Below, one piece after another: positions 61,338 to 64,000 of a stretch of 64,000 nucleotides of DNA. Origin of the DNA: Entomortierella parvispora (Eukaryota; Mortierellomycota; Mortierellomycetes; Mortierellales; Mortierellaceae); NCBI GenBank assembly GCA_963573315.1, contig OY752149.1:1-64000 (forward strand), in the 5' to 3' direction. The notes under the pieces were generated by a model. That model searched no databases, was not told where the DNA came from, and worked only from the letters and a program-made list of their open reading frames with translations. The first letter of the stretch is position 1; every line of letters begins with the position of its first letter. The translations under genes were made by a program, and so were the position numbers.

Positions 61338-63729
61338 ATGTCATCGTCAGCCAACCAGGCCCGCAAGGATGCCATCCGCGACAATGTGATGCGGCCAAGC
61401 AGAGAGGTTCCCTACCCCTCCAAGGATGGCAAGCCAATCTACACCTCTGAATTCTTTGGTGAGAGTGTCTTTGGTCTTGCACAGATCGCCAAGGCACTCC
61501 CAAAGCCAGCGTACGCTCAGTTTCTCCGCCAGATGCGAGGCGGCCGTGCTCTTGATAAGGGTACCGCAGATGCAATTGCACATGCGGTTCGTATCTGGGC
61601 AATGGACAGGGGAGCGACACATTTCACTCACTGGTTTCAACCTCAGACGGGAACCACGGCAGAGAAGCACGATGCATTCTTAACTCTCAAGACAACTCAT
61701 GGTTCGCATGGTGTTGAAGAGGTGAGCCTTTCTCCTTCCAGTGTGGTTAATAGCAAATGACAATTCCGTCAAATTCTGAAGATCCCATACTCAACTCGAT
61801 TCTTGCGACCCTCTTCTCTCGCTTTAGACCAAAGCAATCGATGCTTTCTCTGGCTCACAGCTTCTGCAGTCGGAGCCTGATGCTTCATCTTTCCCTTCTG
61901 GTGGTATGCGAACGACGTTCGAAGCACGCGGATACACTGTTTGGGATACGACTTCGCCCATGTTTGTGCAGCGTGGACCTCACAAGACGTGCGTTCTGTA
62001 CATTCCTTCTGTCTTCATCTCCTACAATGGCGATGCTTTGGATGAGAAGACAGTTCTCTTGCGTTCAACTGAACAAGTTGCCAAGGCGGCGCTGGCGGTG
62101 TTGGCTTTGCTTGAACCGGTGCCTCAAGGCGCGCCGCCAATCACTTCTGTCGTATATACAACCTTGGGAACAGAGCAAGAATATTTTTTGGTCGATCGCG
62201 CGCTCTATGTCCTGCGACCTGATCTCAAAATCACTGGACGGGTCTTGGTCGGTGCTCTGCCCGCAAAGCATCAGCAGATGGAGGATCATTATTTCGGCCA
62301 TATTCCCTCGCGTGTCCTGGCCACGATGAGCGAGGCCGAATTGGAACTTTACAAGCTGGGTGTGCCTGTGAAAACACGTCATAACGAGGTGGCGCCCCAG
62401 CAGTTCGAGTTGGCTCCAATCTTTGAAGAGACGTCTTTGGCAGTGGATCACAACTTGCTGACAATGGATGTACTCTCCAAGGTTGCCCATCGCAATAACC
62501 TGAAGGTCCTCTACCACGAGAAACCTTTCAAAGGCGTAAACGGATCAGGCAAGCACTGCAATTGGTCACTGTCTACGGGTTCTGGAGACAATTTATTGGA
62601 TCCTTCTATCAAGCCCGAGACCAACTTTCGGTTCTTGTTCTTCCTTCTTGCCACTCTCGACGCGGTTCAAAGACATGGTAGTCTACTCCGAGCCGGTATC
62701 GCTAGTGCCAGCAATGAGCATCGTCTGGGTGCTAACGAGGCGCCCCCAGCCATCATCTCTGTGTTCTTGGGTGAGCACTTGACCGAAGTGCTCAACTCGA
62801 TCGAAGAATCGCGACCGATCAAGAACTTCTCCATGCCCAATATCCGGACCATCAAGCTCGGGGGTACCGCTCTAGATGTCATGGTCTCCACTTTGCCAGA
62901 GATCTCGCGTGATCTTACGGATCGAAACCGTACGTCACCTTTTGCCTTCACAGGCAACAAGTTTGAGTTCAGAGCCGTTGGATCCAAGCAGTCGCCTTCT
63001 TTCCCCATGACGCTTTTGAACGCTGCTGTGGCCTCGTCTTTGCAGGATATGGCCGAGGCATTGAGAGCCGCGGCCGGTAACAAGGCTTTCCCATCGGATG
63101 CAGACAAGTTCAAAGTGATTCGCCAATATATTGCTGCGACAAAGACCATTCGGTTCGAAGGCGATAACTACTCGGACGATTGGCGTCAAGAGGCGGCTCG
63201 TCGCGGTCTTCCCAATATCACGAATTGTCCCGACGCGTTTGATCAGATCATTGAGGAAAAGAACTCGGCCATGTTGTGCAAGCTCGGGATCTTTTCGAAA
63301 TCTGAGCTTCAATCGCGTCATTATATCCTGATGGAGCGATACTCCAAGGACTTGTTGCTGGAGGCCAACACCCTGCGCACCATCTTGGCGCAGCAGATTC
63401 TTCCGGCAGCTTATGAATACCGAGCGGCCCTGGCCTCTTCATGCGCACAACAGAAAGCAATAGGTCTCGGATCTGGTGGTCCTGAGCTCAAAACTCTGAA
63501 CTTGACAACACCAATGGTGGAGAGTCTCATAGAGTGGATCGAAAAGCTGGACGAGGCCATCAATCACGTCCATACTTCCAGCCACGACCCTTCGAAGGAG
63601 GCTCGTGCTTCTGCAAAGTATCTCTTGCCGGCCATGGAGGGTGCCCGTGATGTCGCGGACGAGCTGGAGACGGTTCTGGCAGACAAATACTTTCCCCTGC
63701 CCAAGATGTCTGAACTTCTCTGGTTCTAA
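61338..63729 (+). CDS. Glutamine synthetase, type III (GSIII)
   Basis: Two exons (61338-61721, 61828-63729) give 761 residues, about twice the length of the usual eukaryotic GSII and typical of GSIII. The GSIII N-terminal region includes YTSEFFGESVFGLAQIAKAL, HFTHWFQPQTG and GGMRTTFEARGYTVWDTTSP. The catalytic region has LGTEQEYFLVDR (metal-binding Glu), NEVAPQQFELAP, NGSGKHCNWSL, ASNEHRLGANEAPPAI and FTGNKFEFRAVGS. From the family: ATP-dependent amidation of glutamate with ammonia, here presumably as a dodecamer. GSIII is mainly bacterial and otherwise scattered in protists and some early fungi. The gene carries a GT-AG intron and codon use like its neighbours, so it is resident. Confidence 0.95.
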
Positions 63730-64000
63730 AGGTTTAATATCTTTGCGACAAACACACCACCATTAAAACAGTAGTACTGAGTCTGCTAGTTGTTCACAAG
63801 TGGAATAAAACGATAAAAGGAGGTATCCATCCATGTTCGTGATCTTGAAGGGTTGGAGCCTGGATTTAATCTAACCGACGAGCCTGGACGTTGGTTAGAG
63901 AGTAGCAGGGTGGACAGATAAGCGACACAAAAAGGGAAGTCGCCCCATGATCGGCGGATAGATCTCTCGCCTGAGGATCGTCGAAGAAAAACAGCTGAAC
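63730..64000. other. Spacer after GSIII at window end
   Basis: No gene. AATAAA occurs at about 63804. The sequence continues past the window. Confidence 0.5.

Noticed and set aside
1..64000. CRISPR arrays, bacterial operons or prophage
   Set aside because: Telomere, introns, fungal genes and eukaryotic transposons leave no room for a prokaryotic reading. The regular repeats here are satellites or minisatellites without unique spacers.

Overview
The window is the left end of a eukaryotic chromosome. It opens with about 336 bp of telomeric CCCTAAAAAA repeats and then runs from a gene-free subtelomere into a dense gene region. Genes carry short GT-AG introns, mostly 60-250 bp. The set RHO1, PMA1, IAH1, CSN6, DBP5, SPP1/CFP1, TIM17, SOM1 and SNF7, with a Kre9/Knh1-like wall protein and a Ser/Thr-rich GPI-type surface protein, is fungal. 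A Crinkler (CRN) relic, a type III glutamine synthetase and a SWIM-domain MULE transposase point to an early-diverging lineage, most like Mortierellaceae (Mucoromycota). The phylum is inferred from gene content and remembered families, not from a search.

Layout. 1-336 telomere. 337-10425 subtelomere without recognisable intact genes: a degenerate ~156 bp repeat field (459-1892), a perfect 27-bp inverted repeat (3148-3227), a ~1.5 kb purine-rich strand (3590-5080), a 175-bp duplication (6937-7281) and a ~180 bp repeat array (8880-9972). 10426-13652 is a decayed CRN gene. From 15504 the region is ordinary: RHO1 (+), IAH1 (-), CSN6 (+), PMA1 (-), a small unrecognised 72-aa gene (-), a Kre9-like secreted protein (-), an FMN/FAD fusion oxidoreductase (-), DBP5 (-), a TVP15-like Golgi protein (-), SOM1 (+), an MCFD2-like EF-hand protein (-), a DsbA/FrnE-like oxidoreductase (+) and a two-RRM protein (-). 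After the transposons come TIM17 (+), a very large SPP1/CFP1 homologue (-), a GPI-type surface protein (+), a MAPEG protein (+), SNF7 (+), an unrecognised 532-aa protein (+) and type III glutamine synthetase (+).

The clearest unreported structure is a nested pair of transposons at 38390-48345. A complete Mutator-like element, with 35-bp terminal inverted repeats and a 9-bp target duplication (CCAATTGCG), sits in the interval between the divergent RRM-protein and TIM17 genes. Its transposase gene, which seems to use a GC-AG intron, has been split by a 6.14-kb chromodomain-bearing Ty3/gypsy retrotransposon. That element has LTRs that look identical, a 5-bp target duplication (ATAGG) and one intact Gag-Pol frame, so it looks very recent.

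Exon boundaries were worked out by eye from splice sites, reading frame and family conservation. Each multi-exon model listed here sums to a whole number of codons. Nothing was checked against a database or RNA data.
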